Shown here: positions 23,040-32,989 of the stretch, in pieces
Position numbering within the stretch: position 1 is the first letter of the stretch
Layout of the letters: each line of letters opens with the position of its first letter
DNA from: Galbula dea
Lineage: Eukaryota > Chordata > Aves > Piciformes > Galbulidae
NCBI GenBank assembly: GCA_013399015.1
Contig: VWZX01006860.1
Coordinates: forward strand, 124,001-188,000
DNA: 64,000 bases
Reading direction: 5' to 3'
Made by a program: the position numbers and the translations under genes
Notes under the pieces: model-generated
What the model saw: the letters and a program-made list of their open reading frames with translations, nothing else
What the model was told of the DNA's origin: nothing
Databases searched by the model: none

Positions 23040-23700
23040 CTTGACCAGCTGGCAATGCTCTTGCTAGTAGAGCCCAGAATGCTCTTAGTCTTCAGCAGCT
23101 GAAGGACACACAGGCTAAGGTAGGTTCAGCTTGCTCTCCATCAGAAGCCAGGTCTTTTTTCAGCAGACAGTTCCCAAGGGATTGTCCCAGATTCAAGATT
23201 TTGCAGTTTTCCTTGTTGAATGTCATGAAGTTCCTTGTAGGCCCATTCCTCCAGCCTGACAAGGTCCCTTGTCCTTTGATTTGCCCTACCAATTTGGTGT
23301 CAGCTGCAGGCTCACTAGGTTGCTTTCTGTGTTGTTGTCCAGGCCACTGATGGACACAACATTGACCCCTGAGGAGTGCTGCACGTAAGTAGACACCAAA
23401 AAGTCTTAACCATTGAGCCCAAAGTTCTTCAGCCACTTTCAGGTAGTTCACCCATCCCTTCTACACCTCCCCTTTTTAGGAAGAGGCTGTAGAAGAGTCC
23501 ATTAAAGACCTTACCAAAGCAAGGAAAACATCTCTTGCTCTCCCCTTGCCCACTGAACTGGTCAACTCATCAGAGAAAGCAATTGGGTGAATCATGCATG
23601 GTTCTTCTTGATACATCTGTGATTTGTATTCCCAGCCACCTCCTGGTCCAGTGCCTGGAGAAAAGGCTTCCTACTGTAGTCAGCCTGGAGCTGCTGCCCA
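23040..23700 (-). repeat. Old CR1 LINE, internal portion
   Basis: The antisense phrases CCAATTTGGTGTCAGCTGCA, CATTGACCCCTGAGGAGTGC and AAAGACCTTACCAAAGCAAG match the order of an older bird CR1 type whose coding-adjacent region reads this way on the opposite strand. Divergence is high and the ends are uncertain. Confidence 0.6.
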
Positions 23701-23794
23701 AGTGCTGGACTCTACCATTGGCAGCACATTGCCACCAGAAGACATGAGGAAGAAAGAGCCAATGCAACTGTAGAGGAGCTACTCCAGTCAGAGC

Positions 23795-23850
23795 TTCACA
23801 GAATCACAAAGGTTGGAAGAGACCTTTAAGATCAAGTGCAACCCTAAACT
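23795..23850 (-). repeat. CR1 LINE terminal fragment, about 55 bp
   Basis: TTCACAGAATCACAAAGGTT then GGAAGAGACCTTTAAGATCA is the antisense end of a CR1, cut off very close to its 3' end. Confidence 0.75.
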
Positions 23851-25117
23851 TCTCTGTGGTGTAGGTATGACTCAAGAGACACCTGTGGCAGAGCTGAGGT
23901 CTGAAGCTACTTCTCCAAGCCTTAATTCAACAGACACCATTGGGCATTGACTTACCACAGGTCATGACTTCCACCAAAGGCAAAGAGCCTCCAGGGAGAT
24001 GAGAGTCTGCCTGAGAAGAACAGCTTGCAAGAGGAAAGCTTTGATGAGAAGCAGAGGATGAGCCAAGCTAACAAAGAACTAATTGCTACTAGGACACAGG
24101 GAAAAAAAATACCAAAAGAAAAATAAAAACCCCCAAATAAACTATAAAAGTCTGGTGATTCCTGCAGCTGAGGTTTATGAACCACCAGAAGCTGAAGAGA
24201 AGAATCATTGTTGCACACAGACATGGCCCTTGTGTGGGTTTCTATCTGTGCAACAGTCAAAACTCTCCAAAATTTATTGATTTTCTAATTAAGGAGCTGT
24301 GGAAGCCATAAAGCTAGAAGGCATGCAAACAGATACACAGAGACCACAGAAAGATAAACAAACATTGAGATTTAACACAGCCTAAGTGCAATAATCACCC
24401 ATAAATGTAGTCATCACCAACTGTTTAATACAGATCAGTAGCAAACAAAAGAAGAGATGGGATGGAAATTATTATTTGCACTAGAGGAGCTGCAGAGGCC
24501 ACAACCAAGATCACATCTCTGCTATGCCATGGCAGCACCCACATACATAATGAGATGCAAACAGCTCCCAAACTACCTCCCAGCTCAAGAAGAGATGAGG
24601 TGGAAGTGAACAAATGCTCTCATCTCCAGGTCACCAGCCTGCCCCCAGGGCAAGGCTGAACCCTCCTGATACCCAGCTCCAGCTCCACCAAGCAGCATAG
24701 AAATGAGATGAAGCTGGCAGTTGGGTTTATTTCAGGCATATCATAAAATTGTCTGTAATAAACAAATCATCCCATTGCTTTCTGGGCTGTTTTGGTAATG
24801 GTAGGAGGACTTCTTCAGCCTGTGGCTGTGGAAGAGCTGAGTTCACAGACCATCAAGCCTCAGGGACACCAGTGGGTGGGGAGAGACTCTCCATCACTCC
24901 TTCAATGCTTTTTTGCTCTTTAGAATTCACAAAAGGCTAACAGAGCAGAAACTGAGAGCAAGGTGTCCCAGCAAGAAGCTCACAGGATTGGGTTTTTTCT
25001 GCTCCATCAGTCACAGAGTAGGATTCATCTCATGTAATTGGAGATGTTCCTGTTTCAGATCCTCACCACAGAGTCTCCTTTGATGCTCAGCAGGAAAAAC
25101 AGAATAAAAACCAGGCC
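23851..25117. other. Non-coding stretch, no feature seen
   Basis: An A-rich patch near 24,100-24,150 and otherwise unique-looking sequence. No gene or repeat recognised. Confidence 0.4.
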
Positions 25118-25118
25118 T

Positions 25119-25344
25119 TCTAGAGTCACAGAATCATTTTGGTTGGAAGAGACCTTTAAGATCAACAAGTCCAACTGCCAAGTCACCACTAAGCCATGCC
25201 CCTCAGCACCTACACATCTTTTGAATCCCTCCAGGGAGGGTGTCTCCACCACTTCCCTCTTCCAGGGCTTAAAACCTCTGTTGATGAGGTAATTATGCCT
25301 AACAGGTACAACTTGAGGCCATTTCTTCTTGTCCTATCACTTAT
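25119..25344 (-). repeat. CR1 LINE 3' part, host of a nested insertion (left piece)
   Basis: Antisense tail (GAGTCACAGAATCATTTTGG, AGACCTTTAAGATCAACAAG) through CTCCACCACTTCCCTCTTCC to TCTTGTCCTATCACTTAT. It is interrupted there, and the expected continuation reappears at 25,525. Confidence 0.9.
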
Positions 25345-25524
25345 ATAGTGGGTGGTGAGGCACTGGAACAGGTTGCCCAGAGAGGCTGTGGCTGCCCCAT
25401 CCCTGGCAGCCAGGCTGGATGTGGCCTTGGGCAACCTGGGCTAGTGTGTGGCATCTCTGCCCATAGCAGGGGGGTTGGAACTAGATGATCTTTAATGTCC
25501 CTTCCAACCTGAGCCAGTCTATGA
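25345..25524 (+). repeat. CR1 LINE 3' end nested in another CR1
   Basis: A plus-strand CR1 (GAGGCACTGGAACAGGTTGC, CAGAGAGGCTGTGGCTGCCC, then GGAACTAGATGATCTTTAAT and CAGTCTATGA) inserted into the older minus-strand element. The bases TTAT at 25,341-25,344 and 25,525-25,528 may be a short target-site duplication. Confidence 0.9.
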
Positions 25525-25605
25525 TTATTCCTTGGGAGAAGAGCCCAACTCCCCCCTGGCTCCAGCCTCCTTTCAGGGAGTTACAGAAAGCTGCTGATCC
25601 TCTGC
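25525..25605 (-). repeat. CR1 LINE, continuation of the interrupted host (right piece)
   Basis: TTATTCCTTGGGAGAAGAGC and TGGCTCCAGCCTCCTTTCAG continue exactly where the left piece at 25,119-25,344 stops. The same uninterrupted order is seen at 8,293-8,578 and 30,689-31,105. Confidence 0.88.
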
Positions 25606-26300
25606 TGCAGGTGAATTTAATACCAATGACTCCAACTGTGGCAAGGAATTTAATTATTTGGAAATGATGTGAAGGAAAGGAGGGTCAATCCTACTGGATA
25701 ATTTATTCATTACTAATCTTTCCAGGGGCTGTAATTGAGGTGCTCTTTTAATTGGCCAAGTCATTCCAAAAAGCAGCTTTTCTCATAACGGCTCCGAAGG
25801 TAACTGTCATTCAGCTGGCTAAAACCTCTATCAAAGGTGGCTTTTTGACTGGCTGATGGTATCAGCCCCTGCCTTGACTTTATTTCAGCTTATTAAAATT
25901 GATCCTAAACAAACCTGATCCACCCCAAATTATTTTCCTTAAATGAATCTGGATGCAATTTGTCCTCAGCGAGATTGGCTGCCATGCTGAATCTCACCAT
26001 GCAAACACAAGTTGGTTGGGTCACTCTAATTAATTTGATTTTTCAGCTTTCCTCCCTCCCCCCCCATCACCAGCACTAAATGGAATTATTTAGAAATAAC
26101 AGAGATAATGCTGGCAAAATAATATGCCATGACAGGACCAAGATTTGCTTCCTTGGGGGGGGAGGAGGGATGGAAGCAAAATAAATAGATAAATAAATTC
26201 TAATCCACAAGTTGAGGTGGTTTATTTTTTTGATTAAATGCTTCAGCTTTGCCTCAGCATTTATCTTTCAGAGGCAGCTCCAGATCAGAGCAAATGCATC
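25606..26300. promoter_or_regulatory. Candidate conserved enhancer-like non-coding block
   Basis: About 700 bases free of recognisable repeats, AT-rich, and dense in homeobox- and SOX-like cores, for example TCTTTTAATTGGCCAAGTCA, CACTCTAATTAATTTGATTT and AATTATTTAGAAATAACAGA. This texture resembles deeply conserved non-coding elements near neural developmental genes. The assignment is inference, since no cross-species alignment could be run. Confidence 0.35.
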
Positions 26301-26896
26301 ACTTCATTCCCATTATCTCTCTGTACATTTGAGTGGGGGCTCCCCAGATAATGAAGGGTTACAACAGATGTGGTCAGCTTAGACCTCCAGCAGCTTTCAT
26401 GTCTTCACTGGGGGGAGTTGCACAAAAGGTGTTAGGAGGTGGAGAGGGAGGGGGGGGGAAGAGGGGATGCTGCTGCCAAGTTGCTTGGGTGAGAAGTCAA
26501 ATGGCTTCAAAGAGGCAGAGTGGAGCTATTTAATTCAAAGACATTGGTGCCAGGAGCTGTACAAAATGACCCAGGTTTAAAGAGATAATGTTGGGTCATT
26601 TTATTCAAAAGCTTTGACTGAAGTGCTTGAGCAACTTCACAAAGTGAGGTTGCCCCTGAATCTGGAGAGCTTTGTCTGGGTGGAAAGAGGGATGGGAGAG
26701 AAGGAGGTGTTGCAGATGATCCAAAAGATGTGAGGAATTTGGGGTAAACAGACTCATGAAAAAAAAAAGCAGGTGGTGGCTTGGGAGAGTAGGGGATAGT
26801 AACCAAAAAATCAAGGATGACAGGAAGATCTGTACCTGAGTGGAGGAGATCTTCCCATGAGGTTGGAAAGTGGAGAAAGCAGAGAGGTGGAGCTCT
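26301..26896. other. Non-coding stretch, no feature seen
   Basis: A G-rich patch near 26,437-26,466 and an A run near 26,759-26,768. The 136-aa minus open frame at 26,507-26,917 overlaps these and has no recognisable domain. Confidence 0.4.
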
Positions 26897-26897
26897 T

Positions 26898-27003
26898 AGC
26901 ATGATGCTTAATGACATGGTTTAGTGGTGGACTTGGCAGTGCTAGGTTAATGGTTGGACCTGATGATCTTGAAGGTCTTTTCCAACCTAAATGAGTCTAT
27001 GAC
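26898..27003 (+). repeat. CR1 LINE 3' end fragment
   Basis: GACATGGTTTAGTGGTGGAC, GGTTGGACCTGATGATCTTG and GGTCTTTTCCAACCTAAATG mark a sense 3' end that finishes in a GAGTCTATGA-type tail. Confidence 0.9.
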
Positions 27004-28287
27004 TCAAAGCCAAAATAAACACTGGTGATAGGAACATCCATAGGAGTCACATGGAAAGTTGAGGCTGTTTCCTTATAAAGGGAAAGCCTCTTGTCCCAAA
27101 CTTTGCTTATGTGAGTGTGGGTGGTGACTCCAAGCATCCTCAGTGGCCACGGTCAAAGGCTGAACCTCAGTCTTCACAGAGCATTATCCTCATCTCTTGG
27201 CAATTTGTAAACACCCAGAGGTAGAAGGAGGTCCAAAAAATTGGGTTTAGAAGAAAAAAGCAGAGGTAGAATTGGTACTCTTGAGGTGTCTCACCATCAA
27301 TTTATAGCACAGCAAAGGGGTGACAGCTCTTCCAGAGCTGCCCTCCAGTGCAGTCCATCCTCACCACAGAGGAAGGATAACCAGTGAGCAAATCAATGCT
27401 GCATCTCTATACATGGTTTAGAAGCTTTTAGGAAGAGCTGGTGGAATTGGAGCATGAGGGAGAGGAGATGCTCTTAGGAATGTGGGGACACTCTAAGGGG
27501 TGCTGTGTGTAAACCCTGGCTACCATGGAGCAACCATTTAACCAGTGATGCTATTCACTGGGGGAACTGCTTTCCCTTCCCCTTCCTGTTTCTCCTTCTT
27601 CAGTCACCCTGCTCTACTCCCCCCCACCCCCATTTTCTGTCATTTCTCCTTCTGTTCTTCCTTTCTGATGCCATGGTGATGAAGCTGACATATCAGCAGA
27701 GCTATTCTTCACCGGGGTTCCCACCACATCCTTCCAGGAGCTTATGCTTCTCCCCCTCTCTGTCTCCCACGTTCACTAAGTGGGTAACTCCATGAGCTGC
27801 CAACCCCACCTGCTCCAAAAGATGGGCTAGCCTTCCCTCTACTCCTTCCCTCCCATTTCCATGCAATTGCCTGAAAAATCAGGAGCTGCAGCAGAGAAAA
27901 GAAGAAAAAAAAAACAGAAAGCCATAAATGTTGGGCTTGGTTTGCTGCTTTTTCTGTTGGTGTTTTGTTGTTGTTGTTGTTTTCCTTTATTTTCTCTTTT
28001 TTTCTCTCCTAGTGTTCTAGCAAAACAAACCTTTTGCCATCATCTTATCCACCAATGCCTACTGCTGCTGACTGGGGGCAGTTTCAGCCCCATTTGATAG
28101 GCAGCAAGATGATCTTGCTCCTCCAAGCTTTGTGGCAGTAGGTGGCTGGGTAGATGTTCTCTGGGTGAGGGAAATGCCAAAGCTACACAGGGAAGAGCCT
28201 CTAGAAATACCTGCAGCTCAGAAGGAGCTGGGACTGCCATGGGTGATCAGCTGAGAGGGTTGGTGGGCTATAAAGTGTGTGTATACA
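27004..28287. other. Non-coding stretch, pyrimidine-rich in places
   Basis: C/T-rich segments occur at about 27,570-27,660 and a T/GTT run at about 27,950-28,010. No gene or dispersed repeat recognised. Confidence 0.4.
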
Positions 28288-28288
28288 G

Positions 28289-28314
28289 ACACACACATAT
28301 ATATATATATATAT
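28289..28314. repeat. CA/TA microsatellite
   Basis: ACACACACATATATATATAT-type dinucleotide run immediately before a CR1 fragment. Confidence 0.9.
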
Positions 28315-28457
28315 TTTCCAACTGTCAGGGAACTCCAGAAGCATTTGGCCAATGCTCTTAGGCACATGGGGTGACTTTGGGGTTGTCCTGTGCAGAGATA
28401 GGAGTTGGACTTTGATCCTTGTGCATCCCTTCCCACTTGGGATATTCTGTGATATAT
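28315..28457 (+). repeat. CR1 LINE 3' end fragment
   Basis: CAGAAGCATTTGGCCAATGC, GGGTGACTTTGGGGTTGTCC and GATAGGAGTTGGACTTTGAT follow the same order as the 3' end of the copy at 9,920-10,392. The fragment ends in GATATTCTGTGATAT beside another AT-rich run. Confidence 0.87.
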
Positions 28458-30687
28458 ATGTGTGTATATACACATGTATTCCTCTCCCCACTATCTGAGA
28501 GAGGCAAACTTCCCCAAACACCCAATTTATGAGCCATTGCAAGAGCCCACCAATTCTGCATCTCCCTGGGGAAGTCTCTGTGGGTCCAGCCTGGCTCCTA
28601 TCCTTTCTCCTGCATTTTGGGTAGCCACTGGAGCATCACTCAGGAGCTGCATCACAGCAGTGACTCTGCCCTAGGCTCTCAAATCCCAAATTAAGGTCCT
28701 AATCTCTGGATTAGGCCCTTCCCTTCTTCAGGATGACTTATTTTCCTTTGGCTTTGTTCTGATTTGTGCACTGCCTCTCCCTGGTTGAATCCAGCTGCCC
28801 CTTTCAACCTCACGTGCCTCAAGTGTCAGCATCCAGCCTCCCCCTCTCATCCAGCTCCTCCTATATGCCCCTGGCCAGTTTTCCTCTGCCTCTCCACCCA
28901 TTTCTCCACCTCATCCTTCCACTTTCTCCCTCCATATCTCCCCCCTGGTGCTCTCCAGCCCTCCTGAGAAAGGATTGATTGCTCTTCCCACTCGCATTGT
29001 CCTCAGAGATGAAAACACAATGAATTTTGTCCCACTTTTTCTGGTTGTATCTTATCACTCCACCTGCCTGCTTCCCCATTATCCCCTTCTCACTCCTCTC
29101 CTGTGGTTTCAAGAAGACCCTCTCAGGCATCCCTTCATTGAATTTGACAGCCCCAGCCTGGGGTTGATATTCTCCTTATCATTATGGCCTGACTGCTCCC
29201 CTGGCTCTCATTTCACCCTGCTTCTGTCCATCTGCCCCTCTGTGGTGGCCCATCCCCCTTCTGGTTTTGTTTGGACAAATGACAGCCTGGGTGTGACCAG
29301 CAGTGATAATGGGCAACAAATATTTGAAGGGAGAAGGAGAAAAATTGTCCATTGGGGAGTTTCAAGGGGGAGGAGGCTAGGGATGGCTCCTGAGTTGGCA
29401 GGGGGGAGGCTGGGACAGGGAGGGAGTGAATGGCTTGGAAAGATGTGCAGATGATGCTGTCAGCCTGAGTACATCATAAATCCCCTCTGGGTGGGCAGGG
29501 GACGTGGAATGAGCTTCTCTCTCATCCCTGGGTCTGCTTGGAAGGACAGGATCTACCTGGTAGTGGCACCTTGCTGGCAAGGTAGAGACAGGGAGGCATG
29601 AATTGGAGCAGGGCAACAGAGGAGAGAGAATGGGAAGGGAGGCAAGGACATTGAAATTACAACAAAAAGGGGAAATTTGGGCTGAATAATCCTGGAAAGC
29701 TTCCTGTAACTCAACTAGGTCTGGTGACCTAGTGTTTGAATCCAGATGTTAACATGGACTGGAGGATGTCCTAATGGGAAGGAGCCCTGGTGATAAAGCC
29801 AAGGGAGGGGATGGTCGGACCCTGCAGGTCTCTGGCTCCTGCCAGATGCTGGGTTTGTTCCCTGGGATAAAGTAAAAGGAGATTTTGCTTCCCCTCAAAG
29901 AATATCAGAACAAGTGGTAAAGAAAAGGAGGCAAAGATCACCTCTGCCTCATAGCTGCTAAAGGGCTAGGGGGAGGAGATGTTAGATGACTGAAGAATTT
30001 GTTATTTAATAAATGTCCTACTAAGAAGTCTGCCAAAAAATAAAAGTACATCTGCAAGGACTGGCAGGGAAGTTAAGGGAGTTGCCAGAAGCTGTGCAGG
30101 AAACCAGTGACAGAGGAGCAAGGGCACCTTGCACAGCTTTGCTCCATGCCAGGACATCCCAAATTTCCCTAACAGAACAATGTGCAAACCCCTGAGACTC
30201 CAAAGACATGCTGGACAAAGCACAGATGGAGGATGGCTTGAATGGATCCTCTCAAGGGCTTCTTCTCCACCCATCATTAGAAACTGGTTGCAAAGAGGTT
30301 TTGACCAAAGACAGTGGCTGGTGACCAAGTGACACAATCCTGCTCTTCCCTGTAAAATTCTTCTCTTGCAGGACTTTTTGCAACACTTGTCTCATTTTCT
30401 ATCAACATGACCCTGCCTGGAGCTGGTACAACTGCCAAAAAGTTGGTAGCCTGACAACCCCAGCAGTCAGCTCCCAGACCCAAAACTGCCCTTAGGGGCA
30501 GAGCTCATCCCATCCCCTCCAGGAGTGTCAGGAGTGACAACACAGGGCACTGGACCAGCTTTAAAACAGCTTGTGATTAATTTTTCCACCCTCCAAAAGC
30601 ATGCAAGGCATCCTTTGTGGGTGGTGGGGGTGGTGACAGCTACCCAGGAGAGGCCACTTTTCTTTTGGGTGTCAGCAGAGTGGAATA
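28458..30687. other. Long non-coding stretch, no feature seen
   Basis: About 2.2 kb without CR1. It is C/T-rich around 28,780-28,960. The 168-aa open frame at 28,948-29,454 has a proline/serine-rich, domain-free translation and no intron-exon context, so it is not called. Confidence 0.45.
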
Positions 30688-30688
30688 A

Positions 30689-31105
30689 GTTAGAATCATA
30701 GAGTAGTTTTGGTTGAAAAGACTTTTGAGATCATCCAGTTCAACCTTTAACCCAGCACTGCCAGGTCACCACTAACCTATGTCCCTCAGTGCCACATCTC
30801 CAGGGCTTTTTGACCCCTCCAGGGATGGTGACTCCACCACTGCCCTGGGCAGCCTGGGCCAGGCCTTCACAACCCTTTCCAGGAGGAAATTGTTCCTCAT
30901 TTCCAACCTAAATCTCCTCTGGTGCAACTTGAGGCCATTTCCTTTCATCCTATCACTTATTCCTTAGGAGAAGAGACCAAATCCCACCTAGCTCCACCCT
31001 TCTTTCAGGGAGTTGCAGAGAGCCAGAAGGTCTCCCCGGAGCTTCATCTCCAGGCTAACCAACCCCAGTTCCCCCAGCTGCTCCTCATAACGCTTGTGCT
31101 CAGAG
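30689..31105 (-). repeat. CR1 LINE 3' portion, about 415 bp
   Basis: Antisense tail (TTAGAATCATAGAGTAGTTT) through CTCCACCACTGCCCTGGGCA, CAACTTGAGGCCATTTCCTT and GGAGAAGAGACCAAATCCCA to CAGCTGCTCCTCATAACGCT. It is the last recognised CR1 before an 11-kb CR1-free interval around the inferred promoter. Confidence 0.93.
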
Positions 31106-31179
31106 TTCACCTGAAGTTGTTTAAACCTCCAACACTTCAAAGAGGTGGCTAAAAAAAGACACCTGAAGGAACCAGCTCA

Positions 31180-31340
31180 GGCGCTAACAACCCTCTCGCA
31201 GGGCTTTTTTTGGTCAGATTTCACCCCATTTGAGGGATTTCCAGGGCTGTCACCAAGCGCGGCCGCTGCAGGTGGCGCTGCGATGTAGGTTTTTAGCTCA
31301 GCGCAAGCCTGGAGCTGGAACAAGCAGCTCTGGCTCTTAG
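31180..31340. promoter_or_regulatory. Small CpG-bearing patch with CTCF-like motif
   Basis: Several CpGs stand out from the surroundings, including GCGGCCGC at 31,259-31,266. GCAGGTGGCGCT at 31,268-31,279 fits the core of the CTCF consensus, although the first triplet of the motif is a poor match. It lies about 5.6 kb before the main CpG island. Function is inferred. Confidence 0.3.
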
Positions 31341-31436
31341 CGACTTGAAGGCTGTGTTGGCTTAACAAACTTGTAAAATGGCGTGGGGAGAAGAAAATAG
31401 GAATAACAAACCTTCTTCAGCTTCTTGCAATGTCCT

Positions 31437-31587
31437 TTTCCTTTTCTCTGTTGTCTTTTTCTTTTCTTTTTCTTTCTCTTTCTTCTTTTTTTCCTTCTTT
31501 TTCTTCTTCTTTCTTCTTTTTCTTCTTCTTTCTTCTTTTTCTTCTTCTTTCTTCTTTTTCTTCTTCTTTCTTCTTTTTCTTCTTCTT
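31437..31587. repeat. Polypyrimidine tandem repeat beside an assembly gap
   Basis: A pure C/T tract on the plus strand. From about 31,500 it settles into a 19-base unit (CTTCTTTCTTCTTTTTCTT) repeated several times up to the gap. Open frames crossing it are low-complexity artefacts. Confidence 0.93.
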
Positions 31588-31804
31588 NNNNNNNNNNNNN
31601 NNNNNNNNNNNNNNNNNNNNNNNNNNNNNNNNNNNNNNNNNNNNNNNNNNNNNNNNNNNNNNNNNNNNNNNNNNNNNNNNNNNNNNNNNNNNNNNNNNNN
31701 NNNNNNNNNNNNNNNNNNNNNNNNNNNNNNNNNNNNNNNNNNNNNNNNNNNNNNNNNNNNNNNNNNNNNNNNNNNNNNNNNNNNNNNNNNNNNNNNNNNN
31801 NNNN
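31588..31804. other. Assembly gap, 217 N
   Basis: An uninterrupted run of N. The left edge is the C/T 19-mer array and the right edge is a long T run followed by a C run, so the missing sequence is probably more of the same polypyrimidine repeat. The true length may differ from 217. Confidence 0.98.
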
Positions 31805-31856
31805 TTTTTTTTTTTTTTTTTTTTTCCTTTTTTCCCCCCCCCCCCCCTTTTTTTGG
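31805..31856. repeat. Homopolymer T and C runs at gap edge
   Basis: A long T run, then mixed C/T, then about 15 C followed by T. Base calls next to a gap in such a tract may be unreliable. Confidence 0.9.
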
Positions 31857-32988
31857 TTATATTGACTTCCCTCCTTTGTCCCTGGGAGCAGTTGAGTTTT
31901 AAAGCACAGATATGTACATCCGCAGTAAGTATTTTCTGTTCTTTGGATGTTGTTGGAAGTGATCCCTGGCTGCAGCTCAGATAAGAAGGCACAAAATGAA
32001 AGGATATTGCCCCACTCATCAGCAGACAAGGAACGTCAGAAGGTTTGTGGCTGTGCTGTTGGCACCCAGGACTGTGTGAGTAAGTGATGTTTCCAGTGAT
32101 GGGGTTCTATCACCTTTGGGAGGCAAAGGGAGTGCTTTGGGGCAACAAAGTAGGACTCAAGCATTGGAGGTTGGTTGGATGGAGACAGCATGATTTTGCC
32201 TCTTCCCAGATGATGCTGAGAACAGCTTTTGTGATGAGCCCTGGTGGGTTTTCCATCAGGAGCAAGGTGCCCAGTGCCTCTCCACTTCAGGAGCAAGGTG
32301 CCCAGTGCCTCTCCATAGCTCTCTGCTGTCACTGCATCTGGGGGTGAAACATCCACTTGATGACAAGAGGGTGAGCCTGAGCCCTCCTTGTCCTTGGGCC
32401 CTTTTACTGCAGCTATTCCCAGGTCAGGGGAGGTCATTAGGCTTTTTCCAGCCTGAACCCTTTTCCACCCCCACTGCCTAGTTCATGAAAAGGCCTATAA
32501 ATAAAGTCTCATTTGTCACTCACTCCTTTATGAACCCAGATATTGACTCATGCCATTGTCTTTAAGAAGCAGAAAAGAAGTCCTATTAATTTCTTCCTCC
32601 CCACCAGATAGTGGGAAGTAATCTCAGCCTATCCAGATTATCTCTTTTTTTAGCAATCACTTTCAAATGCAAGACCAAATTTTTTTCCCAGAGATTTTTC
32701 ATCTGTTTTATTGAATGAAGCTGCAAGCCAGACTGGACATGAAATAATACTGTCCTATGCTCACAACAGCAGTGATCTTTAGAGGTGAGTAACCTGCCAT
32801 TGTATCTCTCTGATTTCTGCCTCGCTCTTCCGTTGTCATCTCCCTGTGTTATTACTCTTCAGGCTTCAGATCGTATTCATTTCTCTGAATGAAAACAAAT
32901 GACTCCTTGCAAGAGGCAAGAGATAAAGAATAATAAATACATTTTATGCACCACCTTAAAAAAAGGAGAGAAAAAAAAAAAAAAAAAG
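31857..32988. other. Repeat-free non-coding block, partly enhancer-like
   Basis: No CR1 or gene recognised. It includes a 31-base direct duplication (32,256-32,317). From about 32,480 to 32,880 there is an AT-rich segment (for example CCTATTAATTTCTTCCTCCC) that could be a conserved element. It ends in an A run at a single N (32,989). Confidence 0.4.
32256..32317 (+). repeat. 31-bp direct tandem duplication
   Basis: Two adjacent near-identical 31-base units beginning TCAGGAGCAAGGTGCCCAGT, at 32,256-32,286 and 32,287-32,317. Probably replication slippage. Confidence 0.85.
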
Positions 32989-32989
32989 N
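32989..32989. other. Single-N join
   Basis: A lone N between an A-rich run and the start of the first copy of the 1.8-kb duplicated segment. Similar lone Ns occur at 34,795, 35,046 and 37,221. Confidence 0.98.

Noticed and set aside
28948..29454. 168-aa open frame
   Set aside because: Low-information, proline/serine-rich translation with no domain, no splice context and no CpG promoter.
31337..32029. Long open frames across the 217-N gap
   Set aside because: They stay open only because of Ns and pure polypyrimidine repeats.
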